The notes: generated by a model from the sequence alone, not told the origin. 64,000 nt of DNA from Exiguobacterium oxidotolerans JCM 12280 (GCF_000702625.1 NZ_JNIS01000001.1:434001-498000); one strand, 5' to 3'; numbered from the stretch's first letter, positions 8,315 to 17,934 are shown. Program-made: numbers and translations.

Positions 8315-10639
8315 TCACATAAATACGAATGGATTTAAATCCACTGTTACTTGGATCTTTTGTTTGATGCGTAATGCGAGCATCGCGCGGAGTGCCTCCC
8401 GCACCTCTTCTTGCCCTTTGTGTTTAATAATGACTTGCTGCCGATACATGTTTTTCAGTCGAGCGAGCGGTGCATCGAGCGGACCATTGACGACGAGGTC
8501 GTCTGACTCGAGATGTCGTAGTTGTGCCGCAATTGCTTCAGCCTCTGCTTGGGCTTCTAGTGGATGGGCCGCTGAAATCGTGATGAGTCCTAAAAACCAA
8601 AATGGGGGATGCCCACCTAGTTTACGTAATTGCATCTCACGGTTATAAAAGGTTTCATAATCATGTTGTTTTGCGGTTTGGATGACGTAATGCTCGGGAT
8701 TGTACGTCTGGATGATTGATTGACCGGCCAGTTCACCGCGACCGGCACGTCCTGAGACTTGCGTAATCAACTGGAACGTCCGTTCACTCGCCCTGAAATC
8801 AGGAATTCCGAGCGTCGCGTCTGCCGCAATGACACCGACGAGCGTAACATTCGGAAAATCAAGCCCTTTTGCAATCATCTGCGTCCCGAGTAAAATGTTT
8901 CCTTCACGTCGTTCAAAGGCATTGAGTAATTTTTCATGTGCCCCTTTGCGTGATGTCGTATCTTGATCCATCCGAATGATTTTCGCTTCCGGAATCAAAT
9001 GTGCCAGTTCCTCTTCAATCTTTTGCGTCCCCGTCCCGAACTGTCGAATTTTTTTCGACGAACAAGACGGACATTCTTTTGGCATCGCTGCCTCGAACCC
9101 GCAGTAATGGCACTTGAGACGATCGGCTTGTTGATGATATGTCAAGTTGACGGCGCAGTGTGGACACTGCAACGTCTCTCCGCAATCGCGACACAAGACG
9201 AACGTCGTATAGCCACGCCTGTTGAGCAGCAGGACCGTCTGCTCGCCCCGTTCAATCCGTTGTTTGATTCCTTCAATCAACGGCAAGCTAAAAGGTGTCC
9301 GGTTCCCGCGTTCGAGTTCTTTACGCATGTCGATGATATCGACTGGAGGCAACTCCCCACCGAACCGTTCCTTCAATGGTAAATACTGATAGACCCCTTT
9401 TTGCGACCGGGCGTATGTCTCAAGGATCGGTGTCGCACTTCCGAGGACGACCGGACAATGATGGAACGCAGCCCGCCACGTGGCGACGTCTCGTGTATGA
9501 TACCTCGGATTTTCTTCTTGTTTATAGGTCGTTTCATGTTCTTCATCTAAGATGATGATTCCGACATTCGTCAGCGGTGCAAACACGGCGGAGCGTGCCC
9601 CGACGACAACATCGACTTCTCCTTGCGCAATCTTGCGCCATTCATCGTACTTTTCACCGAGCGACAACCCACTATGCAAGACGGCGACCCGTTCACCGAA
9701 CCGACGCTTGAATCGTTTGACCATCATCGGTGTCAGACTGATTTCAGGGACAAGCAAGATCGCCTGTCGGCCCCGTTCAAGCATCGCGTGAATCGACTCG
9801 AGGTAAACTTCCGTTTTTCCACTGCCGGTCACACCATGTAGTAAAAATGTCGCCGTTTCGTCCGGCGCCGTAATCGCGTCGACTGCCGCCTGTTGATCGT
9901 CTGTCAGCCTCGCGGGCGTAAAGATATCTTGCGTCAAATGTTCGTAGGGATTGCGATTGATGTCCACCGTTTCGACACTGAGGACACCTTTACGTTCTAG
10001 CGTATGGACGATGCTTAATGTCAAATCAAGCTCATGCATGACGTGACTCCACATCGTCTCCTTCTGTTCGATTAAATAGTCTCGCAACAATACTTGTTTC
10101 GTCGCTTGACTCGACAACGGAACCGACGGATCGAGCAGGCGAATCCGTTTGTCCGTTTTCGTCGTCTTTTTTTCTTTGATGACGGGTTGGAGCTCAACTT
10201 CACCTTGACGTGCAGCGAGTAAGATTTCTTGTTGGACTTCACTTGGAAACTGACTGATTTTTTTGCGGTTCCAATGCGAAAATCGAGCAGTTTCCGTCAA
10301 AATCAGTTTATCATAACTGACCTTTAACGCCGCAGGTAACATCGCGAGTAACGCCGTCGCTTGATAACAAAGTGTCGTCTCCGACAGATACGAGGAAAGT
10401 TCTAACAGTTCCTCCGTATAGGTCGGAACTTCATCAAGAACACGGACAATCGTTTTAATCCGTGTCAAATCACTTTCTTCCTTTGTCGCGACGACGATGC
10501 CGAGTAACGCCCGTGGTCCAAAGGGTACTTCGACTCGCATGCCGGGGACGACAAGATTCTGCCACAATTCCGGTACTTCATAATCGAATGGTCGGTCAAC
10601 GGTCGCTGCTGCTACATCGACGATGACTTCAGCAATCAT
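8315..10639 (-). CDS. priA: Primosomal replication restart helicase PriA
   Basis: 3'-5' DNA helicase that reloads the replisome at stalled forks. The 774-residue protein has the N-terminal 3'-DNA-binding domain, Walker A HGVTGSGKTEVYL, the DEEH box, and helicase motifs through QVSGRAGRG. It has an eight-cysteine zinc insert starting CRDCGETLQCPHC and ending ECPSCSSKK. It overlaps the coaBC stop by four bases and ends nine bases before def-fmt. The gmk-rpoZ-coaBC-priA-def-fmt order is standard for Bacilli. Confidence 0.97.
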   Translation of the reverse strand: MIAEVIVDVAAATVDRPFDYEVPELWQNLVVPGMRVEVPFGPRALLGIVVATKEESDLTRIKTIVRVLDEVPTYTEELLELSSYLSETTLCYQATALLAMLPAALKVSYDKLILTETARFSHWNRKKISQFPSEVQQEILLAARQGEVELQPVIKEKKTTKTDKRIRLLDPSVPLSSQATKQVLLRDYLIEQKETMWSHVMHELDLTLSIVHTLERKGVLSVETVDINRNPYEHLTQDIFTPARLTDDQQAAVDAITAPDETATFLLHGVTGSGKTEVYLESIHAMLERGRQAILLVPEISLTPMMVKRFKRRFGERVAVLHSGLSLGEKYDEWRKIAQGEVDVVVGARSAVFAPLTNVGIIILDEEHETTYKQEENPRYHTRDVATWRAAFHHCPVVLGSATPILETYARSQKGVYQYLPLKERFGGELPPVDIIDMRKELERGNRTPFSLPLIEGIKQRIERGEQTVLLLNRRGYTTFVLCRDCGETLQCPHCAVNLTYHQQADRLKCHYCGFEAAMPKECPSCSSKKIRQFGTGTQKIEEELAHLIPEAKIIRMDQDTTSRKGAHEKLLNAFERREGNILLGTQMIAKGLDFPNVTLVGVIAADATLGIPDFRASERTFQLITQVSGRAGRGELAGQSIIQTYNPEHYVIQTAKQHDYETFYNREMQLRKLGGHPPFWFLGLITISAAHPLEAQAEAEAIAAQLRHLESDDLVVNGPLDAPLARLKNMYRQQVIIKHKGQEEVREALRAMLALRIKQKIQVTVDLNPFVFM

Positions 10640-11826
10640 CGTAAGACCTCAGCGAATTGTTCCAGTAAACCTTTCGCTAAATCCGTTTTCAGTTGTTGAC
10701 CGTAGTGTCTAGCGGGACCATTTTTCTCGAAAACCGTCACTTGGTTTTCGTCACTTGAAAATCCAATTTCCGGACGGGAGACATCATTTGCGACAATAAA
10801 ATCAGCATGCTTTCGCTCTAATTTTTTCAGCGCGTGAACTTCGACCTGTTCCGTCTCAGCCGCGAACCCGACAAGCACTTGATGCGTCTTCTGTTCACCC
10901 AACGTCCGTAAAATGTCCGTCGTCTCTTCAAGCTCAATCTGTAACGGCCCATCGATTTTTTTCTGTTTTTTCGTATACTGAATCGTCGGACGATAATCGG
11001 CCACTGCTGCTGCCATGATAACTAAATCTTGTGCCGCATAACGCGTAAGCATCTCATGGAGCATCTCGTCTCCGGATTCAATCGCCACTGTCGTCATCCC
11101 GCTCGGTAGTTCGCCTTTAATCGGTCCATGGACGAGTGTCACCGTAGCGCCAAAATCACGTGCTGCTTCTGCTAGCGCAACACCCATTTTTCCGGACGAA
11201 TCATTTGTTAAGTAACGGACCGGATCAATCCGTTCGATCGTCGGACCGGCACTGACTAATACATGACGCCCGGCAAGTGGTTTCGTCTCGAAGAGCCCTT
11301 TGATGGTCTCGACTAAATCCTCAGACTCCGGAAGACGTCCTTTTCCGACCCAGCCACAAGCAAGATTACCGACTCCTGGTGCAATCACCTGGACGCCGTC
11401 TGCCATCAATTGATCGAGATTTCGGACTGTCGCCGGATGTTCAAGCATATTGACGTTCATCGCTGGTGCGACGACGACAGGACACTTCGCAGCGAGAATC
11501 GTCGTCGTGATGAAATCATCGGCGATGCCTGTCGCGAGTTTGGCAATCAAATTTGCTGTCGCCGGCGCGACGACGATTAAATCTGCCTCGTCCGCTAAAT
11601 CGATGTGGGCGATTTTTGAAGCATCGTGTTCGATGAAAACATCATCGTAGACCGGTTTACGTGTCAACGCCTCAAACGTCGTCTTCCCAACGAATTGTTG
11701 GGCATTTTTCGTCATTGCGACCTGGACGCTCGCCCCTGCCTGGACAAGTTTCGAGGCGAGTGCTGCTGCTTTATAGGAGGCAATTCCACCTCCGACGCAG
11801 AGTAAGATATTACGATTCGTTAGCAT
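10636..11826 (-). CDS. coaBC: Bifunctional phosphopantothenoylcysteine synthetase/decarboxylase
   Basis: Catalyses two steps of coenzyme A synthesis: CTP-dependent ligation of cysteine to 4'-phosphopantothenate, then FMN-dependent decarboxylation. The N-terminal CoaC flavoprotein shows LLCVGGGIASYKA, APAMNVNM and the substrate-clamp cysteine in NLACGWVGKGRLPE. The C-terminal CoaB half begins near VLVSAGPTIERIDPVRYLTN and carries VMAAAVADYRP and VGFAAETE. The ATG at 11826 is preceded by GGAGGAG; an upstream in-frame extension of 18 codons would run through the rpoZ terminator and is not used. Length 396 is normal. Confidence 0.96.
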   Translation of the reverse strand: MLTNRNILLCVGGGIASYKAAALASKLVQAGASVQVAMTKNAQQFVGKTTFEALTRKPVYDDVFIEHDASKIAHIDLADEADLIVVAPATANLIAKLATGIADDFITTTILAAKCPVVVAPAMNVNMLEHPATVRNLDQLMADGVQVIAPGVGNLACGWVGKGRLPESEDLVETIKGLFETKPLAGRHVLVSAGPTIERIDPVRYLTNDSSGKMGVALAEAARDFGATVTLVHGPIKGELPSGMTTVAIESGDEMLHEMLTRYAAQDLVIMAAAVADYRPTIQYTKKQKKIDGPLQIELEETTDILRTLGEQKTHQVLVGFAAETEQVEVHALKKLERKHADFIVANDVSRPEIGFSSDENQVTVFEKNGPARHYGQQLKTDLAKGLLEQFAEVLR

Positions 11827-11844
11827 ATTGGACTCCTCCTTATT

Positions 11845-11874
11845 GAAAAAAACAGCCACAATGAGGAGTGGCTG
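11845..11874 (-). terminator. Intrinsic terminator after rpoZ
   Basis: Minus strand: 7-bp stem CAGCCAC/GTGGCTG (11874-11868 with 11859-11853) followed by seven U. It lies between the rpoZ stop and the coaBC ribosome binding site, so coaBC must depend on read-through or on its own promoter. Confidence 0.8.
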
Positions 11875-11882
11875 CTTCAAAA

Positions 11883-12086
11883 TTAGTCTTGCGGTTGGTT
11901 CGTGACCAATACCTCTCCGAAGTAGAGCTCTTCAAGGGCTTTCCCGACTGGCTTATGTGATTTCGGATTTGCGACCTTCACGCGTTTTCCGTCTTGGATT
12001 TGACGCGCCCGTTTAGCAGCGACCGTCACGATTGTGTATTTAGAAGGGACTTTCTTTTGTAGCTTATCTACTGATGGATATAACAT
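11883..12086 (-). CDS. rpoZ: RNA polymerase omega subunit
   Basis: Small subunit that assists assembly and folding of the beta-prime subunit. The 67-residue product begins [17 protein letters not shown] and contains the conserved [13 protein letters not shown] segment and the [15 protein letters not shown] end typical of Bacillales omega. The start at 12086 is used because the upstream frame lies inside gmk. It follows gmk by one base, a conserved pair. Confidence 0.95.
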   Translation of the reverse strand: MLYPSVDKLQKKVPSKYTIVTVAAKRARQIQDGKRVKVANPKSHKPVGKALEELYFGEVLVTNQPQD

Positions 12087-12087
12087 G

Positions 12088-12744
<657 letters not shown>

Positions 12745-12746
12745 TC

Positions 12747-12776
12747 ATATTAGCAGTATAGACAGGAAGTTCGCAA
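12747..12776 (-). promoter_or_regulatory. Candidate sigma-A promoter for gmk-rpoZ
   Basis: Minus strand TTGCGA (12776-12771), 18-bp spacer, TAATAT (12752-12747), about 40 bases before the gmk start in the gmk/rqcH divergent gap. Confidence 0.55.
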
Positions 12777-12874
12777 GTAATCTTTTTCTAGCTCGACTGC
12801 TTTATCATACCATAACGAAGCCGTTTCTGTTACCTTTAGAAAGTGGAAACGAAATCAGGAAAGAAGGTAATATC

Positions 12875-14569
12875 ATGGCTTTTGATGGATTGATGACGAC
12901 ACGTGTCGTCAACGAACTACAGATGCTCGTCGGTGGGCGAATCAATAAGATTCATCAACCGTATGCACTCGATTTAATTTTTAGCATCCGGGCCGATCGT
13001 AAGAACGTCACCCTACTCGCATCTGCGAACGCAATGTATGCACGTTTGCACATGACGAGCGAATCGACGAGCAATCCAAGCGAACCCCCGATGTTTTGCA
13101 TGATGCTCCGGAAGCATCTAGAAGGTGGCTTCATCGAATCAATTGAACAATTAGGACGGGACCGTGTCATTTTGATGCGTATTCGTTCCCGCAATGAACT
13201 TGGTGACGAAGAAGCCAAAAAATTATATATCGAATTGATGGGACGTCACTCGAACATTCTATTGACGGATGGTCAGGACAAAATCCTTGATGCGATTAAG
13301 CATCTTCCACTCAGTCAAAATACGTTCCGGACGATCATGCCGGGACTACAATATCAACTCCCCCCGCAACAAGATAAAGTTGATCCATTGACTGGGGATA
13401 TTGAAACAGCCTTACACCGTATCGATTGGAACGCCGGTAAGATTGACCGTCAATTACTCGGGCTGTTCAGTGGACTATCCCCACAAATCGCTGAAGAAGT
13501 CGTCTTGCGTGCAGGACTTGCCAATCGCACTTCGCTCGCGGAAGCACTCCGGTCTGTCTTGGACGAACTGGAAGGACCGTACTATTTCCAACGGCTCGCG
13601 AGTGGCAAAGAACGGTTTTCGCCCGTTGCCTTACAGCATGGCGAGATTGTCGATGAAAAAACGTTCACGACGAGTGGTGACGTACTTGATGCCTTCTTCC
13701 ATCAAAAATCGAACCGCGACCGTGTCAAACAACAGGCTGCGGATTTAGAACGCTTCATTAAGAGTGAGTACGAGAAGAACCTCTTAAAACGGACGAAACT
13801 CGAACGTGACCTTGCGGCGACTGAGAAGATGGATGAACTGAAGCATAAAGGTGAGCTCTTGACGACCTACTTGTATCAACTACAACGTGGGATGAAAGAA
13901 GCGACCGTCGTCGATTATTATGACGAGGACGGGAAAGAAATTACAATCGCACTCGATCCCCGTTTTTCACCGAACGAAAATGCACAACGGTACTATAAAC
14001 GCTACAACAAACTAAAGACAGCCAAAGTTGAAGTCGCAAAACAATTGACGAAGAATCAACTCGAAATCGATTATTTCGAGTCGTTACTCGCCCAACTCGA
14101 GGTTGCTTCACCCGATGATATCCGGGAAATGCGTGAAGAACTCGTCGAAGAAGGCTACTTACGCGAGCGCAGTAAAAAGAAAAAGAAACCGCTCGTCCCA
14201 AAACTTGAAGCCTATCAGTCTTCGACCGGCATCGACTTTTTTGTCGGTAAGAACAACAAACAAAATGACTATGCGACGTTCAAATTCGGACGACGCTCTG
14301 AAACGTGGTTGCATACGAAAGATATTCCCGGTTCGCACGTCATCATCCGGAGTGATGAACCTGATGAAACGACGTTAAAAGAAGCCGCGATGGTTGCTGC
14401 TTATTATTCAAAAGCACGCGAATCGAGTCAAGTCCCTGTCGATTTCACGGAACTCCGTCATGTCAAGAAGCCAAGTGGTGCTAAACCCGGTTTCGTCATC
14501 TATACGGATCAAACGACGTTGTACGTCACACCAGATGCGAGTGTCGTACAAGCGCTTCGCTTAAAATGA
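12875..14569 (+). CDS. rqcH: RqcH (Rqc2/NEMF homologue), ribosome-associated quality control factor
   Basis: Binds obstructed 50S subunits holding peptidyl-tRNA and directs alanine tailing of the nascent chain; older names are fibronectin-binding protein A and YloA. The 564-residue protein has the NFACT-N domain with MAFDGLMTTRVVNEL and the later LMGRHSNILL stretch, a central coiled-coil region (about 280-430), and the NFACT-R domain with RRSETWLHTKDIPGSHVII near the C-terminus. The start at 12875 has AAGAAGG before it and matches the family; the longer frame upstream runs antisense to gmk. It is one of few plus-strand genes here and ends at its own terminator. Confidence 0.95.
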   Translation: MAFDGLMTTRVVNELQMLVGGRINKIHQPYALDLIFSIRADRKNVTLLASANAMYARLHMTSESTSNPSEPPMFCMMLRKHLEGGFIESIEQLGRDRVILMRIRSRNELGDEEAKKLYIELMGRHSNILLTDGQDKILDAIKHLPLSQNTFRTIMPGLQYQLPPQQDKVDPLTGDIETALHRIDWNAGKIDRQLLGLFSGLSPQIAEEVVLRAGLANRTSLAEALRSVLDELEGPYYFQRLASGKERFSPVALQHGEIVDEKTFTTSGDVLDAFFHQKSNRDRVKQQAADLERFIKSEYEKNLLKRTKLERDLAATEKMDELKHKGELLTTYLYQLQRGMKEATVVDYYDEDGKEITIALDPRFSPNENAQRYYKRYNKLKTAKVEVAKQLTKNQLEIDYFESLLAQLEVASPDDIREMREELVEEGYLRERSKKKKKPLVPKLEAYQSSTGIDFFVGKNNKQNDYATFKFGRRSETWLHTKDIPGSHVIIRSDEPDETTLKEAAMVAAYYSKARESSQVPVDFTELRHVKKPSGAKPGFVIYTDQTTLYVTPDASVVQALRLK

Positions 14570-14645
14570 CAAACCGTGGTCGGTACAAACGTGTCAACCG
14601 CACACTGATGATTATTTTAGTACGTGTCGGAACGGTAGCGTCACA

Positions 14646-14687
14646 CAAAAAAGATGGAACGTCACATTAAAGTGATGTTCCATCTGT
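14646..14687 (-). terminator. Terminator for the 14898-16705 gene pair
   Basis: A 14-bp stem with one G-U pair (14652-14665 with 14672-14685) is followed on the minus strand by six U. Nothing U-rich follows on the plus strand. It lies about 210 bp beyond the FUSC-type gene, on the far side of the inverted-repeat element. Confidence 0.7.
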
Positions 14688-14698
14688 AGACTGAAGAC

Positions 14699-14740
14699 AA
14701 AGTGCAGTTTTTCTCTTAACGAGAAAGATTGTGCTTTTTT
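14699..14740 (+). terminator. Terminator for rqcH
   Basis: Plus-strand hairpin with a 16-bp stem including several G-U pairs (starting AAGTGCAG, loop TTAAC) followed by six U. The T-rich tail merges with the left terminal repeat of the next element. Confidence 0.7.
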
Positions 14741-14845
14741 GTTCACCTCGAATCGTTATCCTGGGACAAGCATCGCCCCGCTTCACTCCGTTGCAGGGTC
14801 ACTCCTGCTTGTTTTTCCTTAGGAGGCGATTTCGAGTGAACAAAA
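14737..14845. repeat. ~109-bp element with terminal inverted repeats and internal hairpins
   Basis: The ends are exact inverted copies, TTTTGTTCAC (14737-14746) and GTGAACAAAA (14836-14845). The match extends imperfectly inward to about 19 bp (CTCGAA-TCG against CGATTTCGAG). Inside lie a 7-bp pair ACAAGCA/TGCTTGT and a GCAGG/CCTGC hairpin, so either strand could fold into a long branched structure. On the minus strand a short open frame crosses it (SPPKEKQAG, ending at the TGA near 14742). This looks like a small dispersed intergenic repeat or a MITE-like relic; multi-copy status cannot be checked here. The 14570-14897 gap holds only this and the two terminators. Confidence 0.5.
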
Positions 14846-14897
14846 CGATTCTCAACACTTTCTTTCAAGGTTAAAAGCGTACAATCGAGCACAACGT

Positions 14898-15809
14898 CTA
14901 TTTCATCTTTTCGAGCTGTTCACGGTAATCCAGGAGATGTCCGTTGATGATATCTTTCGCTTCATTCACTTCTTCATCAAATGAGAACATCGATTGTTTC
15001 CGTTCATGCGAAAAAATCACATCATAATGATGACTCAACAAAAAGTCAATCTCTTGACCGAGCATTTTTTCTTGTTCATCCGTCATCGGGATATCTCGGT
15101 GACTGGCGATACTCTCAAGCAGTAACAGTAATTTATCTTCTAAATCGACGAGCTGTTTCAGTTCAATAAACGGTTCACTTTGTCCACTCGTCACGAGCGG
15201 ATATTTTTGATCTTCTTGAAGCATCAACATCATCTCTTCATGTTTTAGCACTTGCTTACGGACTGCCAGCAGTTTTGTGTCGTCCTTAACGAGACTCCGC
15301 CAGTCCTCCATTAATTGTTGCGTCGTTTTTTTGACGAGCAACATTAAACGGTTTTCATAGTGCGGTGGGAAGACGATATAGTTGACCGCGACCGCCGATA
15401 AAACACCAACGACCGTCAACAGAGACCGTGTCAAGGCATAATGGACATAATCGGCAGTCGGACTTTCAAACATCAAAACGATGGCAAAGGCAGCAAACGT
15501 CGACATGTCCGTCCGACCAATCATCGAGTTGAAGACGAGCGACACGATAACGGCTAACCCAATCGTCAAGGGGTTTGCCCCTAACGTCGCAACGACTACG
15601 AGACCACAGACCAGACCTAAAATCGTTCCGAACACTCGATTAAAGAACATTTTAAAGGAGCGGTGAATCGTCGGTTGCATCGCAACGATTGCTGCGACGG
15701 CTCCCATTCCAGAATAGATGTCGAAGACGTACCAAGAGAAGCTGAGCGCAATCGCGACGGCGATCCCTGTCTTAATGGTACGGAGACCGATTCGAAATTG
15801 GATGTTCAC
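14898..15809 (-). CDS. FUSC / aromatic acid exporter family membrane protein
   Basis: A 303-residue protein whose first about 155 residues form several membrane helices (GIAVAIALSFSWYVFDIYSG, MGAVAAIVAMQPT, RVFGTILGLVCGLVVV, LTVVGVLSAVAVNYIVFPP). A charged, helical cytoplasmic half follows, likely coiled coil. This is the arrangement of the small DUF939/ArAE_1-type FUSC proteins; substrate is unknown. It starts at a GTG whose last bases overlap the stop codon of the upstream DUF4097-like gene (GTGA), with AGGTGA as ribosome binding site. The pair is therefore translationally coupled and presumably acts together at the membrane. Confidence 0.8.
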   Translation of the reverse strand: MNIQFRIGLRTIKTGIAVAIALSFSWYVFDIYSGMGAVAAIVAMQPTIHRSFKMFFNRVFGTILGLVCGLVVVATLGANPLTIGLAVIVSLVFNSMIGRTDMSTFAAFAIVLMFESPTADYVHYALTRSLLTVVGVLSAVAVNYIVFPPHYENRLMLLVKKTTQQLMEDWRSLVKDDTKLLAVRKQVLKHEEMMLMLQEDQKYPLVTSGQSEPFIELKQLVDLEDKLLLLLESIASHRDIPMTDEQEKMLGQEIDFLLSHHYDVIFSHERKQSMFSFDEEVNEAKDIINGHLLDYREQLEKMK

Positions 15810-16705
15810 TCGAGCGTCACCTGCCCGACTTCACTTTCAACCGTCACTTCCGGCTTTTCTTGTTTCGACAGCTCATAAATAGCTGCACTGTCGTCTTTTA
15901 ATTTCGTGTAACGTTTTGCAGCTTTCACGTCTCCATCCGTTTCAACCGTAATTGTCCCAGCGGTTTTTGCAGGATTTAATCGAATCGCTCCATCAATCGT
16001 CTTGACGCTTAAATCAAGTTTCACACCATATTCGTCGAGTTTGACACTCTTTCCTGTGACATCAGCATGAACAGCATTCAAATCCTCGATGTCAACAGCT
16101 CCGCTCCCAATCAATGTCACGTCATCTGCGTTAATTTTATTCAGACGAATCGTCTCCGCGTCAAGCTGAATCACCTTGGCAAAAACGCCCATCCCTGTTA
16201 ACGAGGCCGCATCGACATCGATTCGATTCATATAGCTAGGTAAACCAACTTCAATCTCATAATCCCCCGTTTTCAAGCTCGGGCGATTTCCGAATCGGGC
16301 CAGCCAGCCGTCACGTCCTGTCACGGTAATCGTATTTCCTGACATCCCGACTTTTAAGCGTTTTTTACTTGAAGCACTATCGACCAGTTTCAATTGAACA
16401 TTCCCATCCGTGCTTCTAACGAAGTTGATGCTCGCGTTCGGCGCTTCGATTTGTAATGTTTTATAGCGGTTCGTCGTCTTGAACGTCTCACCACGAGATA
16501 AAGAATCTGTCGTAAGTAAGAGTGTCACCGCATATAGAAGAATAAGGGCTGATCCGACCGAAGCATATAGTATCCACGGACGGCGAACAGGCTTGCGCTG
16601 TCCAATTCTTTCAAAAGAATCATTTTGTTTTCGTCGTTTTGCTTTTAAACGTGTAAACGTCGACTGTTTTCGTTTTCGTTCTGATCTACTCGTTGTATCG
16701 TCCAT
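15806..16705 (-). CDS. Single-pass membrane protein with DUF4097-like beta-repeat ectodomain
   Basis: I recognise the architecture, not a function. Residues 1-45 are strongly basic and presumably cytoplasmic; one membrane helix follows (about 46-66, ILYASVGSALILLYAVTLLL). The remaining 230 residues form regular short beta-strand repeats (for example LQIEAPNASINF, VDIEDLNAVHADVTG, IDGAIRLNPAKTAGTITVETDG). These resemble the DUF4097 putative-adhesin fold found in LiaG- and YvlB-type envelope-stress proteins. GGAGG lies seven bases before the ATG. It has its own promoter (16733-16762) and overlaps the FUSC gene by four bases. No lipobox or LPXTG is present. Confidence 0.7.
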   Translation of the reverse strand: MDDTTSRSERKRKQSTFTRLKAKRRKQNDSFERIGQRKPVRRPWILYASVGSALILLYAVTLLLTTDSLSRGETFKTTNRYKTLQIEAPNASINFVRSTDGNVQLKLVDSASSKKRLKVGMSGNTITVTGRDGWLARFGNRPSLKTGDYEIEVGLPSYMNRIDVDAASLTGMGVFAKVIQLDAETIRLNKINADDVTLIGSGAVDIEDLNAVHADVTGKSVKLDEYGVKLDLSVKTIDGAIRLNPAKTAGTITVETDGDVKAAKRYTKLKDDSAAIYELSKQEKPEVTVESEVGQVTLE

Positions 16706-16732
16706 CCGTTTACCTCCATCCAGTTCACTTCC

Positions 16733-16762
16733 ATTATTCCGAATTTATGATTGTCCTGTCAA
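16733..16762 (-). promoter_or_regulatory. Candidate promoter of the DUF4097-FUSC pair
   Basis: Minus strand TTGACA (16762-16757), 18-bp spacer, AATAAT (16738-16733), about 28 bases before the start codon. Confidence 0.6.
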
Positions 16763-16827
16763 CATCCTCTCTCCATCATACGAAAATCGTAAATATCTTG
16801 GCATCGGGCGGAAGAATGAACGGCGGT

Positions 16828-16874
16828 AAAAAAAAGGAAGAAGAAGAATCAGCTGAAATGATTCTCCTTCTCCC
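16828..16874 (-). terminator. Terminator for the UPF0173 hydrolase gene
   Basis: Minus strand stem GAAGGAGAATCA / TGATTCTTCTTC with loop TTTCAGC, followed by eight U (16835-16828). It lies about 30 bp beyond the stop codon of the 16907-17596 gene. Confidence 0.75.
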
Positions 16875-16906
16875 TTTAAGTTAGCGCTAATTTTTCAAAA
16901 TCTGCG

Positions 16907-17596
16907 TTACAGTTCAAGCGATTCATCAATCGCTAAAGGATGACCTGTCTGCCCTTGCGCTTCAAGCTCATCACAAAAAGATTTGGCATCTTGTTTGATT
17001 AAATCGAATGTATCGTAATGAATCGGTACAACCGCGTTCGCCTGCAACATATCGGCAGCGATTAAGGCGTCTTCCGGTCCCATCGTGAAATTGTCGCCGA
17101 TTGGTAAAAAGGCAAGATCAATGTCATGATGTGCCCCATACAGTGCTAAATCGCCGAACAACGCCGTATCTCCTGCATGGTACAGTAACTTATCTTCAAT
17201 CGTCAGTAAGAAGCCAGCCGGCATTCCCATGTACATGATCGTCTGCTTCTCTTCATCAATGATGCTTGACGAATGGAAAGCTTGCGTCATTTTTACTTTT
17301 CCGAATGGAAATTCAAACTGACCGCCGATATTCATCGGATGAACATTCAACCCTTTAAAACTTAAATACGTCGCTAATTCATGTGTTGCGACAATCGTCG
17401 CACCCGTCGACTTCGCAATCGTTTCCGCATCCGCCATATGATCGGCATGGGCGTGGGTCAAAAGAATAAAATCTGCTTTGACGTCTTCCGGTTTTGTCAT
17501 CGCTTTGTCATTCCCACTAAAGAACGGGTCAATCACGATATGTTGCCCATTCGTTTCAATCGTTACCGTTGACTGTCCGTGATATGTCACTTTCAT
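16907..17596 (-). CDS. UPF0173 metal-dependent hydrolase (metallo-beta-lactamase fold)
   Basis: A 229-residue cytosolic protein with the UPF0173 signature: [12 protein letters not shown] at the start, [10 protein letters not shown], the metal motif [11 protein letters not shown] (HxHxDH), and later histidines in [18 protein letters not shown] and VPIHYDTFD. Family members are annotated as Zn-dependent hydrolases with no settled substrate. Length is typical. It is monocistronic: HxlR lies 35 bp upstream and a terminator follows. Bacillus has a similar gene (ytkL) at another locus. Confidence 0.88.
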   Translation of the reverse strand: MKVTYHGQSTVTIETNGQHIVIDPFFSGNDKAMTKPEDVKADFILLTHAHADHMADAETIAKSTGATIVATHELATYLSFKGLNVHPMNIGGQFEFPFGKVKMTQAFHSSSIIDEEKQTIMYMGMPAGFLLTIEDKLLYHAGDTALFGDLALYGAHHDIDLAFLPIGDNFTMGPEDALIAADMLQANAVVPIHYDTFDLIKQDAKSFCDELEAQGQTGHPLAIDESLEL

Positions 17597-17631
17597 TTAA
17601 AAGACCTCCCCTAGCAAATAATCGGAACGAA

Positions 17632-17934
17632 TTATATTTTCCCCTCTCCCCAAGCACATAAACCTTTCATCGCCGGTTGAAGCGTAAATGCAGCGTCCGT
17701 CAGTCGGTACTCGACATGAAGGACCGCTTCATCGAATTCAATCCGTTCGACCATGCCGAGACGTTCGAGCTCCTTCAATTGATCCGTCAACACCTTCCTT
17801 GAGATGCCCGGAATCGACCGATGCAATTCTAGAAAACGTTTCGGACCGTCCTCTAACGTGCAATATAACTGTGGGCGCCATTTTCCACCAATGATTTCGA
17901 GCGCTCGATTAACTGGAAATTGTTCTGTCGTCAT
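17632..17934 (-). CDS. HxlR-family winged-helix transcriptional regulator
   Basis: A 100-residue DNA-binding protein with the family layout: RALEIIGGKWRPQLYCTLEDG, then RFLELHRSIPGISRKVLTDQLKELERLGMVER (recognition helix and wing), and VEYRLTDAA. HxlR regulators usually sense electrophiles or aldehydes through a conserved cysteine just before the first helix. At that position this protein has FPV instead of CPV; its only cysteines are in LYC and in LCAW near the end. I start at the ATG at 17934, since AAGGAG lies before it; an in-frame TTG seven codons upstream would lie within that site. It is divergent from the VOC-MDR genes, whose control it probably provides. Confidence 0.9.
   Translation of the reverse strand: MTTEQFPVNRALEIIGGKWRPQLYCTLEDGPKRFLELHRSIPGISRKVLTDQLKELERLGMVERIEFDEAVLHVEYRLTDAAFTLQPAMKGLCAWGEGKI

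Noticed and set aside
16479-16829. Plus-strand 116-codon frame across the DUF4097-like gene start
   Set aside because: Antisense shadow running over a promoter and start region; composition is low-complexity and there is no ribosome binding site.
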